A DNA stretch of 64,000 nt from Nitrospira sp. CG24D (GTDB lineage: Bacteria > Nitrospirota > Nitrospiria > Nitrospirales > Nitrospiraceae): the NCBI GenBank assembly GCA_002869855.2, contig NEWQ02000013.1, positions 101,550 through 165,549 on the forward strand, in the 5' to 3' direction. Each line of letters starts with the position of its first letter. Position 1 is the stretch's first letter. The translations under genes and the position numbers were made by a program. Below are positions 15,871-23,983 of the stretch, piece after piece. The notes beneath the pieces are model-generated. The model searched no databases. It was not told the origin of the DNA and saw only the letters and a program-made list of their open reading frames with translations.

Positions 15871-17985
15871 ATGGTACACGTTGTTGAATTGGAGATTGCA
15901 GGCCGCACCTTGCGGCTTGAAACCGGTCGAGTGGCCAAGCAGGCCGACGGCTCGATTTGGGCCACGTACGGAGACACGGTGATATTGGCGACGGCTGTAG
16001 CGTCCCAGAATGCCAAGCCCGGCATCGATTTTCTGCCCCTCACGGTCGATTACATTGAAAAAGCCTATGCCGCTGGAAAGATCCCGGGTGGATATTTCAA
16101 GCGCGAGGGACGTCCGGCTGAAAAGGAAGTCCTGACCAGCCGCTTGATCGATCGTCCCCTGCGACCGCTCTTCCCTGAAGGCTACTACTTTGAAACACAG
16201 GTCATTGCCTCCGTTTTGTCAGCCGACAAGACAGGTTCGACCGATGTGGTCGGCATTACGGCAGCCTCCGCCGCCTTGTCTGTTTCGAATATTCCGTTTC
16301 AAGGACCAGTCGCTGGGGTGAAAATCGGCCGGGTGAAGGGCCAATTCGTCGTGAATCCCGATCTGGAGACCCTGGAGACGAGCGACCTGCATTTGGTGGT
16401 GGCGGGTACGGCTGATGCCATCATGATGGTCGAAGCGGGCGCCAATGAATTGCCCGAGGCCACGATGCTGGAAGCGCTGGCCTTGGCCCATGCCGAAATT
16501 AAGAAAATCGTCGCGAAGATTTCCGAGCTGGCCAAACTGGTCGGAAGCAAGAAACGTGAAGTGAAAGTCGAAGCAGTCGATCCGGCGCTGGCTGCCAAGG
16601 TCAAGGCGATGGTCGCGCAGCCGATTCGCGATGCAATCATGATCCCGAACAAGGCTGCGCGTCAGGAGCGGTTGGATCAAGTCATGGCCGAAGCCGTGGA
16701 GAAACTCAAGAACCCCGACGTGCCTACCACCGAGCGCCACGTCAAGATCGTCTTTCACGGATTGGAATACACCGAAGTCCGGAACATGATTCTCGAAAAG
16801 CGCTCACGAGCCGACGGGCGCGGCCCGGCGGATATCCGGCCGATCACCTGCGAAGTCGGGGCCTTGCCCCGCGCGCACGGGTCCGCCATTTTCACGCGTG
16901 GCGAAACACAGAGTCTTGCAGTCGTAACGCTGGGGACGACGGACGACGAACAGCGCATTGATGCGCTGGAGGGCGAGTACACCCGCACCTTCATGCTGCA
17001 TTATAATTTTCCGCCCTTCAGTGTCGGCGAGGCGCGGCCGCTTCGCACGCCGGGTCGGCGCGAGGTCGGTCACGGCGCACTGGCAGAGCGGGCGTTGAAG
17101 CCGGTCATTCCCGGGAAAGACGTGTTTCCCTACACGCTCCGTATCGTCTCTGAAATTCTGGAGTCCAACGGATCGTCGTCGATGGCGACCGTCTGCGGCG
17201 GCACCCTGGCGATGCTGGATGCCGGCATTCCAATCAAGGAGCCGGTGGCGGGTATCGCGATGGGCCTGATTAAGGAAGGGGATGGAGTCATCATCCTTTC
17301 GGACATTCTGGGCCTCGAAGATCATTTGGGCGATATGGATTTCAAAGTCTGCGGGACCAAGAACGGCGTCACGGCCTTGCAGATGGACATCAAGATCGGC
17401 GGGATCACGATGGCCTTGATGCAGCAGGCGCTGGAGCAGGCCCGTACCGGACGCATTCATATCCTTGAGCGGATGGCCTCAGCGTTGACCACGCATCGTA
17501 CGAACCTATCGCCATTTGCCCCGCGTATCTATACGGTCAAGGTTAAGCAGGATAAGATCCGTGACATCATCGGTCAGGGCGGGAAAACCATCCGCGCCAT
17601 CCAGGCTGATTGCGGCGTCAAGATTAATATCGAAGACACCGGCATCGTCACCATCGCATCCGCCGACGAGGCCTCGCTGCAGAAGGCGAAGGATATGATC
17701 AACCGGCTGACCGAGGAAGTCGAAATCGGCAAGATCTATATGGGTACGGTTCGCAAGATCATGGATTTCGGCGCGTTCGTCGAAGTGTTGCCGGGCACCG
17801 ATGGATTGGTCCACATTTCGCAGCTGGCGCACCATCGCGTGAAAGCCGTGGCCGACGAAGTCGCAGAAGGCGATCAGATTATGGTGAAGGTCTTGGAGAT
17901 CGATCGGCAGGGCAAGATCCGGTTGAGCCGGAAAGAGACCATGCCGGCTCCAACAGGGGGCTCACAGGAACCAGCGGCCGAGTAA
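15871..17985 (+). CDS. pnp: Polyribonucleotide nucleotidyltransferase (PNPase)
   Basis: A 704-residue PNPase, a 3'-5' phosphorolytic exoribonuclease. Domains in order: first RNase PH-like core (about 10-230), linker helix domain, second catalytic RNase PH core (about 325-540, with GGGTLAMLDAG-type and GDMDFKVCGT segments), KH domain (about 555-615, IIGQGGKTIRAIQ) and S1 domain (about 625-690, GKIYMGTVRKIMDFGAFVEV). It probably autoregulates through the leader hairpins. GGAGGA precedes the ATG. It is followed five bases later by an M16 peptidase gene. Confidence 0.97.
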   Translation: MVHVVELEIAGRTLRLETGRVAKQADGSIWATYGDTVILATAVASQNAKPGIDFLPLTVDYIEKAYAAGKIPGGYFKREGRPAEKEVLTSRLIDRPLRPLFPEGYYFETQVIASVLSADKTGSTDVVGITAASAALSVSNIPFQGPVAGVKIGRVKGQFVVNPDLETLETSDLHLVVAGTADAIMMVEAGANELPEATMLEALALAHAEIKKIVAKISELAKLVGSKKREVKVEAVDPALAAKVKAMVAQPIRDAIMIPNKAARQERLDQVMAEAVEKLKNPDVPTTERHVKIVFHGLEYTEVRNMILEKRSRADGRGPADIRPITCEVGALPRAHGSAIFTRGETQSLAVVTLGTTDDEQRIDALEGEYTRTFMLHYNFPPFSVGEARPLRTPGRREVGHGALAERALKPVIPGKDVFPYTLRIVSEILESNGSSSMATVCGGTLAMLDAGIPIKEPVAGIAMGLIKEGDGVIILSDILGLEDHLGDMDFKVCGTKNGVTALQMDIKIGGITMALMQQALEQARTGRIHILERMASALTTHRTNLSPFAPRIYTVKVKQDKIRDIIGQGGKTIRAIQADCGVKINIEDTGIVTIASADEASLQKAKDMINRLTEEVEIGKIYMGTVRKIMDFGAFVEVLPGTDGLVHISQLAHHRVKAVADEVAEGDQIMVKVLEIDRQGKIRLSRKETMPAPTGGSQEPAAE

Positions 17986-17990
17986 TCCTC

Positions 17991-19241
17991 GTGTATCGCA
18001 AACTCATTCTGGAGAACGGGGTCCGCTTGGTGACCGAGCGGATCCCCACTCTCAAGTCAGTCACCGTCGGCATTTGGGTCAACGCCGGTTCGCGTGACGA
18101 ACAGCCGGCGCAAGCCGGATATTCTCACTTCATCGAACACATGTTTTTCAAGGGGACGACCAATCGGTCGGCCACTGACATCTCACGCGAGATCGATGCG
18201 CTGGGCGGCGAAATGAACGCCTTTACCACGCGCGAGACCACCACGTTCTATGTGAAAGTCCTCGACCAGCATCTGCCGAAGGCCCTCGACCTGCTCTCCG
18301 ATCTCTTGCATCGTTCCAAGTTCGCTCCCAAGGACATCGAAAAAGAAAAGCAGGTCGTGCTGGAAGAAATCCGCATGGTGCAGGATGATCCGGAAGATCT
18401 CGTCCAGGAACTCCATACCGGCCAGGTCATGGGCCGTCATCCGTTGGGCCGTCCGATCCTTGGGCGGGCAGCGACGATCGGGGCATTACGGCGGCAGGAT
18501 CTCCTTGATTATGTCGGCGCGCGTTACCAGCCGCAGGAGATTGTCGTGGCAGTGGCGGGAAGTTTTGACCAGCGAGCGCTTGAACGGACCATTGCGCGCG
18601 AGTTCGGCCGTCGTCGTCCGTCATCGCCGCAGCCTCACGTGCGCCGTGCGCCTGCTCTTCTCGGCGGCGTGGTGATGCAGCGCAAGCGACTGGAGCAGGT
18701 CCATCTCTGCATCGGCATGAAGGGGATTTCCGCCGGCCATCAGGATCGGTATGCCGCCTATGTTCTGAATAGTGTGCTGGGCGGGAGCGTGAGTTCGCGC
18801 CTGTTTCAGGAGGTCAGGGAAAAGCGGGGGCTCGCCTATTCGATCTATTCCTTTCTTTCTGGCTATTCAGACGGCGGGACTATCACCGTCTATGCGGGAA
18901 CGCGGCAAAAAGAAGTCGAGCGGGTACTCGATGTCATTCGCCGCGAGATTCGTCGCATGGCTGCCAACGGCATCACCCGGGACGAGCTGAAGCGAACGAA
19001 GGATCAAATGAAGGGCAGCCTGATGCTCAGCTTGGAGAGTTCGCATAGTCGGATGAACAAGCTGGCCAAGGACGAGATGATCAAAGGCAAGCACACGACA
19101 CTCGATGACATGACGCGAGCCATCGACGCCGTGACCTTCACGCAGATGGAGCGAGTCGCACAGGAACTTCTCGACGAAAAATCGATGGCGATCACCGGGC
19201 TTGGGCCTCTCTCTACGCGCCAACTTCAGCTTTCGAGATGA
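17991..19241 (+). CDS. M16 family zinc metallopeptidase (PqqL/YmxG-like)
   Basis: A 416-residue single-unit M16B peptidase (mitochondrial processing peptidase-like). The inverted zinc motif HFIEH lies in HFIEHMFFKGT and the downstream ligand Glu in VVLEEIRMVQDDPEDL. The second M16 half contains GGSVSSRLFQEVREKRGLAY. This is the active-subunit type found next to pnp in Bacillus (ymxG) and many others. Substrates are unknown; no signal peptide is visible. GTG 17991 lies five bases after the pnp stop, so it shares the operon. Confidence 0.92.
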   Translation: MYRKLILENGVRLVTERIPTLKSVTVGIWVNAGSRDEQPAQAGYSHFIEHMFFKGTTNRSATDISREIDALGGEMNAFTTRETTTFYVKVLDQHLPKALDLLSDLLHRSKFAPKDIEKEKQVVLEEIRMVQDDPEDLVQELHTGQVMGRHPLGRPILGRAATIGALRRQDLLDYVGARYQPQEIVVAVAGSFDQRALERTIAREFGRRRPSSPQPHVRRAPALLGGVVMQRKRLEQVHLCIGMKGISAGHQDRYAAYVLNSVLGGSVSSRLFQEVREKRGLAYSIYSFLSGYSDGGTITVYAGTRQKEVERVLDVIRREIRRMAANGITRDELKRTKDQMKGSLMLSLESSHSRMNKLAKDEMIKGKHTTLDDMTRAIDAVTFTQMERVAQELLDEKSMAITGLGPLSTRQLQLSR

Positions 19242-19362
19242 GAAGTTTTTAATCGAGCGGTCTTTCGGACGGAGTAAATGACCGATACAATGTTGTCTAA
19301 CGTGTTGCTATTTATGCGCTATATCTGTGGATTAGAATTTTATTAGAAGCTCAAACATTTCC

Positions 19363-19391
19363 TTGACACTAATTGACCGTTTCAGTACGAT
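19363..19391 (+). promoter_or_regulatory. Near-consensus sigma-70 promoter for the exported-protein pair
   Basis: TTGACA at 19363-19368, 17-base spacer, TACGAT at 19386-19391. It stands in the 339-base gap after the M16 peptidase and leaves a leader of about 180 bases. No gene is visible in that gap. Confidence 0.75.
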
Positions 19392-19580
19392 TGCGCCGGT
19401 CTAGTGAACCTGAAATTTTAAACGGGGAACAACCGCGAAAGAGAAAGAGGGAAGGGGGTGGCCGAACACTTTCTCCTGAGCGTTGCAGCCTCTGATCATT
19501 CGGTAGCAGACGTATTCATCGCTTTCAAAGTGAACGTTCATTAGGTTGTGGGTTTTATTTTTATGAAGGAGGGACTAGGT

Positions 19581-20090
19581 ATGAAGAGGGTCTTAGTTCT
19601 AGCCGCCGTTGCAGTGTTCTCAGTGGCTGGCTTGCTATCGGCCGGATTTGCCGTGGCCGCTGATGCTCCAGCTGGAGGTGGTCCTGCCACCGACGTGGTC
19701 GGTGGAAAGGTGATGAAGGGCGATGCCGCCAAGACGCTTCAGGGTCGTGTCTGGTCGCAGTGGGCCGACAATCCCGATAGCGAGTTGTTGTTCGGTATTC
19801 AGTATTGGAACACCGGTGATCCTGCTTCAGGAACCCCGGCTGGCCGTTCGTCAACCATGATGGACGTCAAGCCTCCGGATCCTTTGGTCACCTGCTGCGG
19901 TTGGGGCTTTGTCGGCGGGACCGACAAGAACAACGCCTACGCAGGCTGGTACCATGCCGCCACGACGGTGCGTTTGGCTGTGAAGGACAAGGCGTTGATG
20001 GATCAGATCATCAAGGCTGCGCAGGAACTCGTGGCCATGGAAGTGACCTTGGACGGCCGGACCATTACCGGATTCAAGGTTCTCAAGTAA
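19581..20090 (+). CDS. Exported protein of unknown function (first of a pair)
   Basis: A 169-residue protein with a clear signal peptide (about 1-27, ending AVAADA). The mature part has SQWADNPDSELLFGIQYWNT, an adjacent Cys pair in LVTCCGWGFVGGTDKNN, and a C-terminal ELVAMEVTLDGRTITGFKVL beta segment. I recognise no family. ATG 19581 has a strong AAGGAGGG site 7 bases upstream, better than ATG 19563. A near-consensus promoter lies upstream and a second exported gene 51 bases downstream, so both are probably made in quantity as periplasmic proteins. Confidence 0.75.
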   Translation: MKRVLVLAAVAVFSVAGLLSAGFAVAADAPAGGGPATDVVGGKVMKGDAAKTLQGRVWSQWADNPDSELLFGIQYWNTGDPASGTPAGRSSTMMDVKPPDPLVTCCGWGFVGGTDKNNAYAGWYHAATTVRLAVKDKALMDQIIKAAQELVAMEVTLDGRTITGFKVLK

Positions 20091-20141
20091 TCGATTTCAT
20101 CACGCTTTCATTCTTTCATGTTGTTGAAGGAGGATTCGATT

Positions 20142-20816
20142 ATGAAGCTTCAGAAGCAAGGCGGGGCCGTGATGGCAGCTGTTGCCCTGGTAGTCGGCAT
20201 GGCTTCCAGCGCATTGGCCATCGAAGCATTTCAAGAGCGATTTGAGTGGGGCGATCTCAGCAAGCCCACCACGTTGCAGGGTCGTGTGATTATTCTTGAT
20301 CCCTACGATGAAGCAGTCTGGATCAATGTCGCGGTGTTCGGCGGCAACGCCGAGAGCGGCTTGTTCTGGCAGAAGGTTCACCCGGGCAAGAACCTCAAGT
20401 TCTATGCCGACAAGGGTGCCTGGGAAGAATTGAAGAAGATGGGCCGTCCGCATTCCGGACCGGCAGCCGCGAAGGAAGTGCCTCCGGGCAGCACGACCGA
20501 CCTGGTCGAGTTTGTCGTCACGGAGACCGAGCAGAACCATCGCGTGATCTCTGCTGTGAAGAAGCTTCCGGAAGTCGCTGGCGCACCAGGGAAGACCTTG
20601 AGCATCTCTGCCCTTCGTTTGAAGGAATGTGCGGGGAAGAATCAGAATACCGATGCCGGTTGCGCCGCAGCGGTGCAGCAGCTCAATACCTCTCCGAAGT
20701 CACCGGATGGAGCCAGCATCCCTCAGCTCTACGATGTGATGGTTCCAGGTGGACATACCCATGGTGGTTTGATCCCCTGGGAAGCCAAGTATAACTTGCC
20801 AGGCGGCGGGCACTGA
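20142..20816 (+). CDS. Exported protein of unknown function (second of a pair)
   Basis: A 224-residue protein with a signal peptide (about 1-26, ending SSALAIEA). Visible features are TTLQGRVIILDPYDEAVWIN near the start (the first protein of the pair has a similar KTLQGRVW), two later Cys in LKECAGKNQNTDAGCAAA, and a His-rich end HTHGGLIPW plus a final GGGH that could bind metal. No family is recognised. The ribosome site AAGGAGG precedes ATG 20142. A terminator follows at 20839-20876. It is probably secreted together with its upstream neighbour. Confidence 0.75.
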   Translation: MKLQKQGGAVMAAVALVVGMASSALAIEAFQERFEWGDLSKPTTLQGRVIILDPYDEAVWINVAVFGGNAESGLFWQKVHPGKNLKFYADKGAWEELKKMGRPHSGPAAAKEVPPGSTTDLVEFVVTETEQNHRVISAVKKLPEVAGAPGKTLSISALRLKECAGKNQNTDAGCAAAVQQLNTSPKSPDGASIPQLYDVMVPGGHTHGGLIPWEAKYNLPGGGH

Positions 20817-20838
20817 TCTAGTTCCCAGTTCGTAATGA

Positions 20839-20876
20839 AAGGCGGTCGCTCCTCACGGGGCGGCCGCCTTTTTCTT
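20839..20876 (+). terminator. Rho-independent terminator after the exported pair
   Basis: 11-bp stem AAGGCGGTCGC / GCGGCCGCCTT (one G-U pair) with a 10-base loop, followed by TTTCTTTT. Confidence 0.8.
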
Positions 20877-21023
20877 TTCCTGCCGATGCGTTCCTGCTGA
20901 GCCGTATTGGGAAGAAGTATGGAATAGAGAGATTGCGACGACCTGGCAACTATCGAGTCAGGAAGAGCAATTGCCCGATAAAGCTCTCTCACCAGCCGTT
21001 CCGGAAGATGAGAGATACCCTTC

Positions 21024-21725
21024 TCAGGCGTTTTGATCGCGGGAGGCATTCCCTGCAAAGAGAACGAGCCCCGCGAGCAGCGCGCTGATCACGACGACAA
21101 TCGCGCTCATCGTGCGTAGCTGACGTTCTGCGTCATCCCGGACTTCACCCGCTATCTTCGCGACGACTTCCAACAACAGATCCAGTTCAAGCGTCACGGC
21201 GATAAATTTGGATCCAGCCCGTTCCACCGCGTTTTCCTCCGCGGCATCCCGCAGGCGTTTCGCCTCGTCCGGTGAAGTGGCCTTCCAGCGTTGTTGGATC
21301 AGGCCGATGGTTTGCTCGGAAGTCGCCATATAGTCCGCGAGGCGTGTCTTGACCGCCTGGAGTTCCCGCAGTTCATCGGCGGTTCCGCTTCTCTTGACGG
21401 TTGCGCTATTGGCGGCTTTGATGAATCGTTCGATGGGTTGCTCGATCTGGGCGCGTCGTTCCGTTAAGCTGGAGATAATACTCTCAAAGTTCTTTTGTGA
21501 ATCGGCTTCGATTGCGCGCAGAATCGACGTGCGGTAGCGGATCAGTTTGGCATTGATGTGGCCGAGATCGGTGGTGGCCAGGGTGTACTCCGCATAGATG
21601 ACACGGAGTTCCTGATCAACCCGGCTGAGAGAGTAGCCGCCCCAGAGACCGGCCGACAGAATGAGCAGGCTAATGACAATAGATCGCACGTCAGAACAAT
21701 ACCCGATCGAGGTAGAGAACACCAT
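21024..21725 (-). CDS. Orphan four-helix-bundle membrane sensor protein
   Basis: About 233 residues with an N-terminal membrane segment (about 15-35) and a C-terminal one (about 207-226), flanking a long helical, charged periplasmic region. The layout matches the 4HB_MCP sensor module of chemoreceptors and histidine kinases. However, the protein ends about seven residues after the second membrane segment: there is no HAMP, signalling or kinase domain. Two adjacent starts (GTG 21728, ATG 21725) are possible, and GTG 21689 would trim 12 residues. It is last in the minus-strand envelope operon. A partner protein would be needed for signalling. Confidence 0.65.
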   Translation of the reverse strand: MVFSTSIGYCSDVRSIVISLLILSAGLWGGYSLSRVDQELRVIYAEYTLATTDLGHINAKLIRYRTSILRAIEADSQKNFESIISSLTERRAQIEQPIERFIKAANSATVKRSGTADELRELQAVKTRLADYMATSEQTIGLIQQRWKATSPDEAKRLRDAAEENAVERAGSKFIAVTLELDLLLEVVAKIAGEVRDDAERQLRTMSAIVVVISALLAGLVLFAGNASRDQNA

Positions 21726-21767
21726 CACAGGACGACGTAGGGGCCCGCTTCGCAGTGGCGGTTCGTT

Positions 21768-22391
21768 CTAATTGAGTCTCATCGTTCGCCCTTCGATCTT
21801 GAGATCTCCCAGGAACTTTTTGAAATTCGTTTCAAAGAGATCGGTGATTAGGGCTTGTGCGTCCTCCTCATCAAACCAAAACACCCGATCGCTTCCCGTT
21901 CCGGAGACCCGTTCTCGTACGATGCTCTCATCGGTGTGGTTCATGATCTGAAACGCCAGCGCGTTTGTGGCCGTGAGATCGGTATGCATGAAGCCGCTTT
22001 TCGCATCGACGGACAGGCTCTGAATTGTCCCGGCAATCGTGATGTCCGCACCGTCGCTCCCCGGCGTGCGTGCCAGCGATGCTTTCCAGCCCCGCCGGTT
22101 CAGGTAGTCGACGAGGGCTTGGGCCGCGGCTTTGGCCACCGTCCCGCTCGGTAGGTCAAAATAGCTGACTCCGCCCCAGAGGTGCGATCGTGTTCCGAGA
22201 TGGGTCTGGTTGGGCCGCTGGTCTTCGAAGGGGAGCACCGCAATCCTGGGTCCTGGGGTGGCGAGAGAGACGGTTCCGCCGGCCGGGATCCCTCCAGGAA
22301 TAGCAATATCGATTCGCTCGCCTTTGCCGGCACAGCCTCCCAGTGCGAGCATCCCGACACAGATGAGAAGCCGACACGATAGACGATTCAC
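21768..22391 (-). CDS. Lipoprotein of unknown function
   Basis: A 207-residue protein with a lipoprotein signal (MNRLSCRLLICVGMLALGGC, lipobox LGGC near residue 20). The mature part has GPRIAVLPFEDQRPNQTHLG, then a repeated-strand region with VDYLNRRGWKASLA and TIAGTIQSLSVDAKSGFMHT. This pattern resembles outer-membrane lipoproteins of the YajG/GNA1162 style that set up assembly of envelope complexes, but the assignment is loose. It lies 51 bases after the Pal-like gene and just before the helical sensor gene on the same strand. Confidence 0.75.
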   Translation of the reverse strand: MNRLSCRLLICVGMLALGGCAGKGERIDIAIPGGIPAGGTVSLATPGPRIAVLPFEDQRPNQTHLGTRSHLWGGVSYFDLPSGTVAKAAAQALVDYLNRRGWKASLARTPGSDGADITIAGTIQSLSVDAKSGFMHTDLTATNALAFQIMNHTDESIVRERVSGTGSDRVFWFDEEDAQALITDLFETNFKKFLGDLKIEGRTMRLN

Positions 22392-22442
22392 AGTTGCCTC
22401 CTTCTCTCGATGGATGGCCCAGGGAAATTAAGCGAGGGAACT

Positions 22443-23096
22443 TTATTGCACAACGAAATGCGCTCGACGATTGTATCTCCAACAGCCTTCGTTGTGTTCG
22501 TTGCAAGCGGGCTTTACTTCACCATAACTGGTGGTGTGAAGGCGGGAGGAAGGAATCCCGAGATTCTCCAGGTATTGCTTGGCGGATTTAGCGCGCTTTT
22601 CACCCAACACCAGATTGTAAGCCAGAGTCCCGCGCTCGTCGCAATGACCTTCGATCAATAACGACTTGCCGAAGGCGTTTCTGATCCACTGGCCGTTCCG
22701 TTCGAGCACGGCTTGCGCATCTGGGCGAATCCTGTACTGATCGAAATCAAAATAGATATCTCTTAATCCAGTGGAGTCCGGAATCATTACGGAAGCTCTA
22801 TCCTGCAACAAAGCCGGGCTTTCTGACGGCAGGATGCTCTCTGGTGTCTGGGAGGGAGTCTGATTGGTTCGCGTTTCCTGGGTGCGGGATAGATCACTCT
22901 CTGCAGGAGGCTCAATGGAAGCGATCCGATCCGGAAGGACAGTCTCGGCAGGAGTCTGGCCTTTTGTCGTCATGGATTGGTCTCCTGCGCTGGAGGACAA
23001 GTGCTTGTTCGCACAGCCAGCCCCGCCAAGTATGAGACCGCTCAGGGATAGGGCAGTCCACAGATACAAGAAAGTTCGGCTCAGGCTTCGGATCAT
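22443..23096 (-). CDS. Pal-like OmpA-domain lipoprotein
   Basis: A 217-residue protein with a lipobox (LILGGAGC), a Pro/Ser/Thr-rich spacer (about 30-105) and a C-terminal OmpA/Pal peptidoglycan-binding domain. The domain shows DIYFDFDQYRIRPDAQAVLE, IEGHCDERGTLAYNLVLGEK (the diaminopimelate-binding N/D-E-R-G region) and RRAHFVV at the end. It tethers the outer membrane to the cell wall. No tolQRAB or ybgF is adjacent, so it may be a second Pal-type anchor rather than the canonical one. The ATG overlaps the stop of the upstream mini-gene by ATGA, showing coupling. Confidence 0.88.
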   Translation of the reverse strand: MIRSLSRTFLYLWTALSLSGLILGGAGCANKHLSSSAGDQSMTTKGQTPAETVLPDRIASIEPPAESDLSRTQETRTNQTPSQTPESILPSESPALLQDRASVMIPDSTGLRDIYFDFDQYRIRPDAQAVLERNGQWIRNAFGKSLLIEGHCDERGTLAYNLVLGEKRAKSAKQYLENLGIPSSRLHTTSYGEVKPACNEHNEGCWRYNRRAHFVVQ

Positions 23097-23296
23097 TTGT
23101 CACCTCTTGGCTGATTAAGAAGGGGCAGCATACCGGTGAGGCTTCCACCGCCGCTCATCATGAACTCTGCATAGGGCGAGACGGGAAGTCTTGTCGTCAC
23201 CGGTGAGGTTGCAAGGAGGGCCAGAATCACGAAGATGTCAGGAGAATTCCTGCAGGCTCTCGGGCGTGGCACTTCAGAGGCGAAGAGCTTCGTCAT
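23093..23296 (-). CDS. Small hydrophobic protein, coupled to both neighbours
   Basis: A 67-residue frame whose start overlaps the stop of the preceding mini-protein by ATGA and whose stop overlaps the Pal-like start by ATGA. A central hydrophobic stretch (PDIFVILALLATSPV) could be a membrane segment. No family is recognised. The main support is the double overlap in a compact operon; sequence evidence alone would be weak. Confidence 0.45.
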   Translation of the reverse strand: MTKLFASEVPRPRACRNSPDIFVILALLATSPVTTRLPVSPYAEFMMSGGGSLTGMLPLLNQPRGDK

Positions 23297-23415
23297 TTCC
23301 CGCGTGGTTGATCCTTGAATGCGCGCAGGATAAGTAACACGAAGAGAATCCCGATCACCAGGCTCCCCACGAGAAAGATCATGCCGTCAGTCGACGTAGC
23401 GAGAATTTCTATCAA
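23293..23415 (-). CDS. Mini membrane protein (29-40 residues)
   Basis: A very short frame ending in TGA at 23293-23295. From TTG 23415 it encodes 40 residues, from ATG 23382 29 residues. Almost all of it is one membrane helix (MIFLVGSLVIGILFVLLILR) followed by a basic tail AFKDQPRGK. The stop overlaps the next start (ATGA), giving a chain of three coupled genes leading to the Pal-like lipoprotein. The helix-plus-basic-tail pattern and the coupling support it being real; no family is known to me. Confidence 0.5.
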   Translation of the reverse strand: MIEILATSTDGMIFLVGSLVIGILFVLLILRAFKDQPRGK

Positions 23416-23624
23416 TGCTAGTTAACGTCCTTGTCTGTTCGTGAACTCGACGGTTGTATGCTCAGAGGCACATTCCTCTTCTGACCGGATTACACTGTGC
23501 GAGGCTAGATCAGACGTTCACGCGACTGAGAAGTGATGGGTTGCAGGAGAGGCCGTTTCCTGCGCGCGCCGTCTCTTCGCTCGTTCCCATCGGACTAATC
23601 TGGTGTCTCGATCACCGGGCACAC

Positions 23625-23861
23625 TCATATCGTATTCGTACAACATTGTCGACAGATGGTGTGGCACCACCATACTTGGGAGGCCTTCAGGTTGTGCAGG
23701 ATGAAAAAACCTGATTGGTCCGTCCATTTTTCTTCGCTGGCCTGTTCTGAAAGACCGTCTTGCACACGATGACAGGTGTCGCACAGCAAGACCACGGGGC
23801 AGCTCAGCCATCGTCCCAGCGTGGTGGCCTGTCCGGATTTGTCCTCCAACTGCATGCGCAC
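23625..23861 (-). CDS. Small Cys-rich (CxxC...HxxCxxC) protein
   Basis: A 78-residue protein with two cysteine pairs: LLCDTCHRVQDG and WCHTICRQC, separated by a W- and F-containing stretch. The layout matches the short module found at the ends of many PAS/GGDEF and response-regulator proteins (CxxCKxIRD, W, Y/F, SHGxCPxC). Here it stands alone. It is likely a zinc- or iron-binding fold; its function is unknown. GTG 23861 or ATG 23855 can start it, with AGGCGG before GTG. It lies 122 bases after the NarL-type regulator on the same strand, which fits a signalling link. Confidence 0.55.
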   Translation of the reverse strand: MRMQLEDKSGQATTLGRWLSCPVVLLCDTCHRVQDGLSEQASEEKWTDQSGFFILHNLKASQVWWCHTICRQCCTNTI

Positions 23862-23983
23862 CGCCTGGCCACAGAAGCCGTTGAGTCATGGCATTCTATA
23901 CGGGCTTTTGTCGCGGGATGGAACTCGTAGTTCCCGAAGGTGTCAGCTGTATTTTTACGAGGGAGCGCGTCGCGCTGATGGAG

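Noticed and set aside
23518..23889. 123-codon frame overlapping the Cys-rich mini-protein in another frame
   Set aside because: The alternative frame carries the ordered CxxC pairs matching a known module; this one shows only low-complexity basic sequence.
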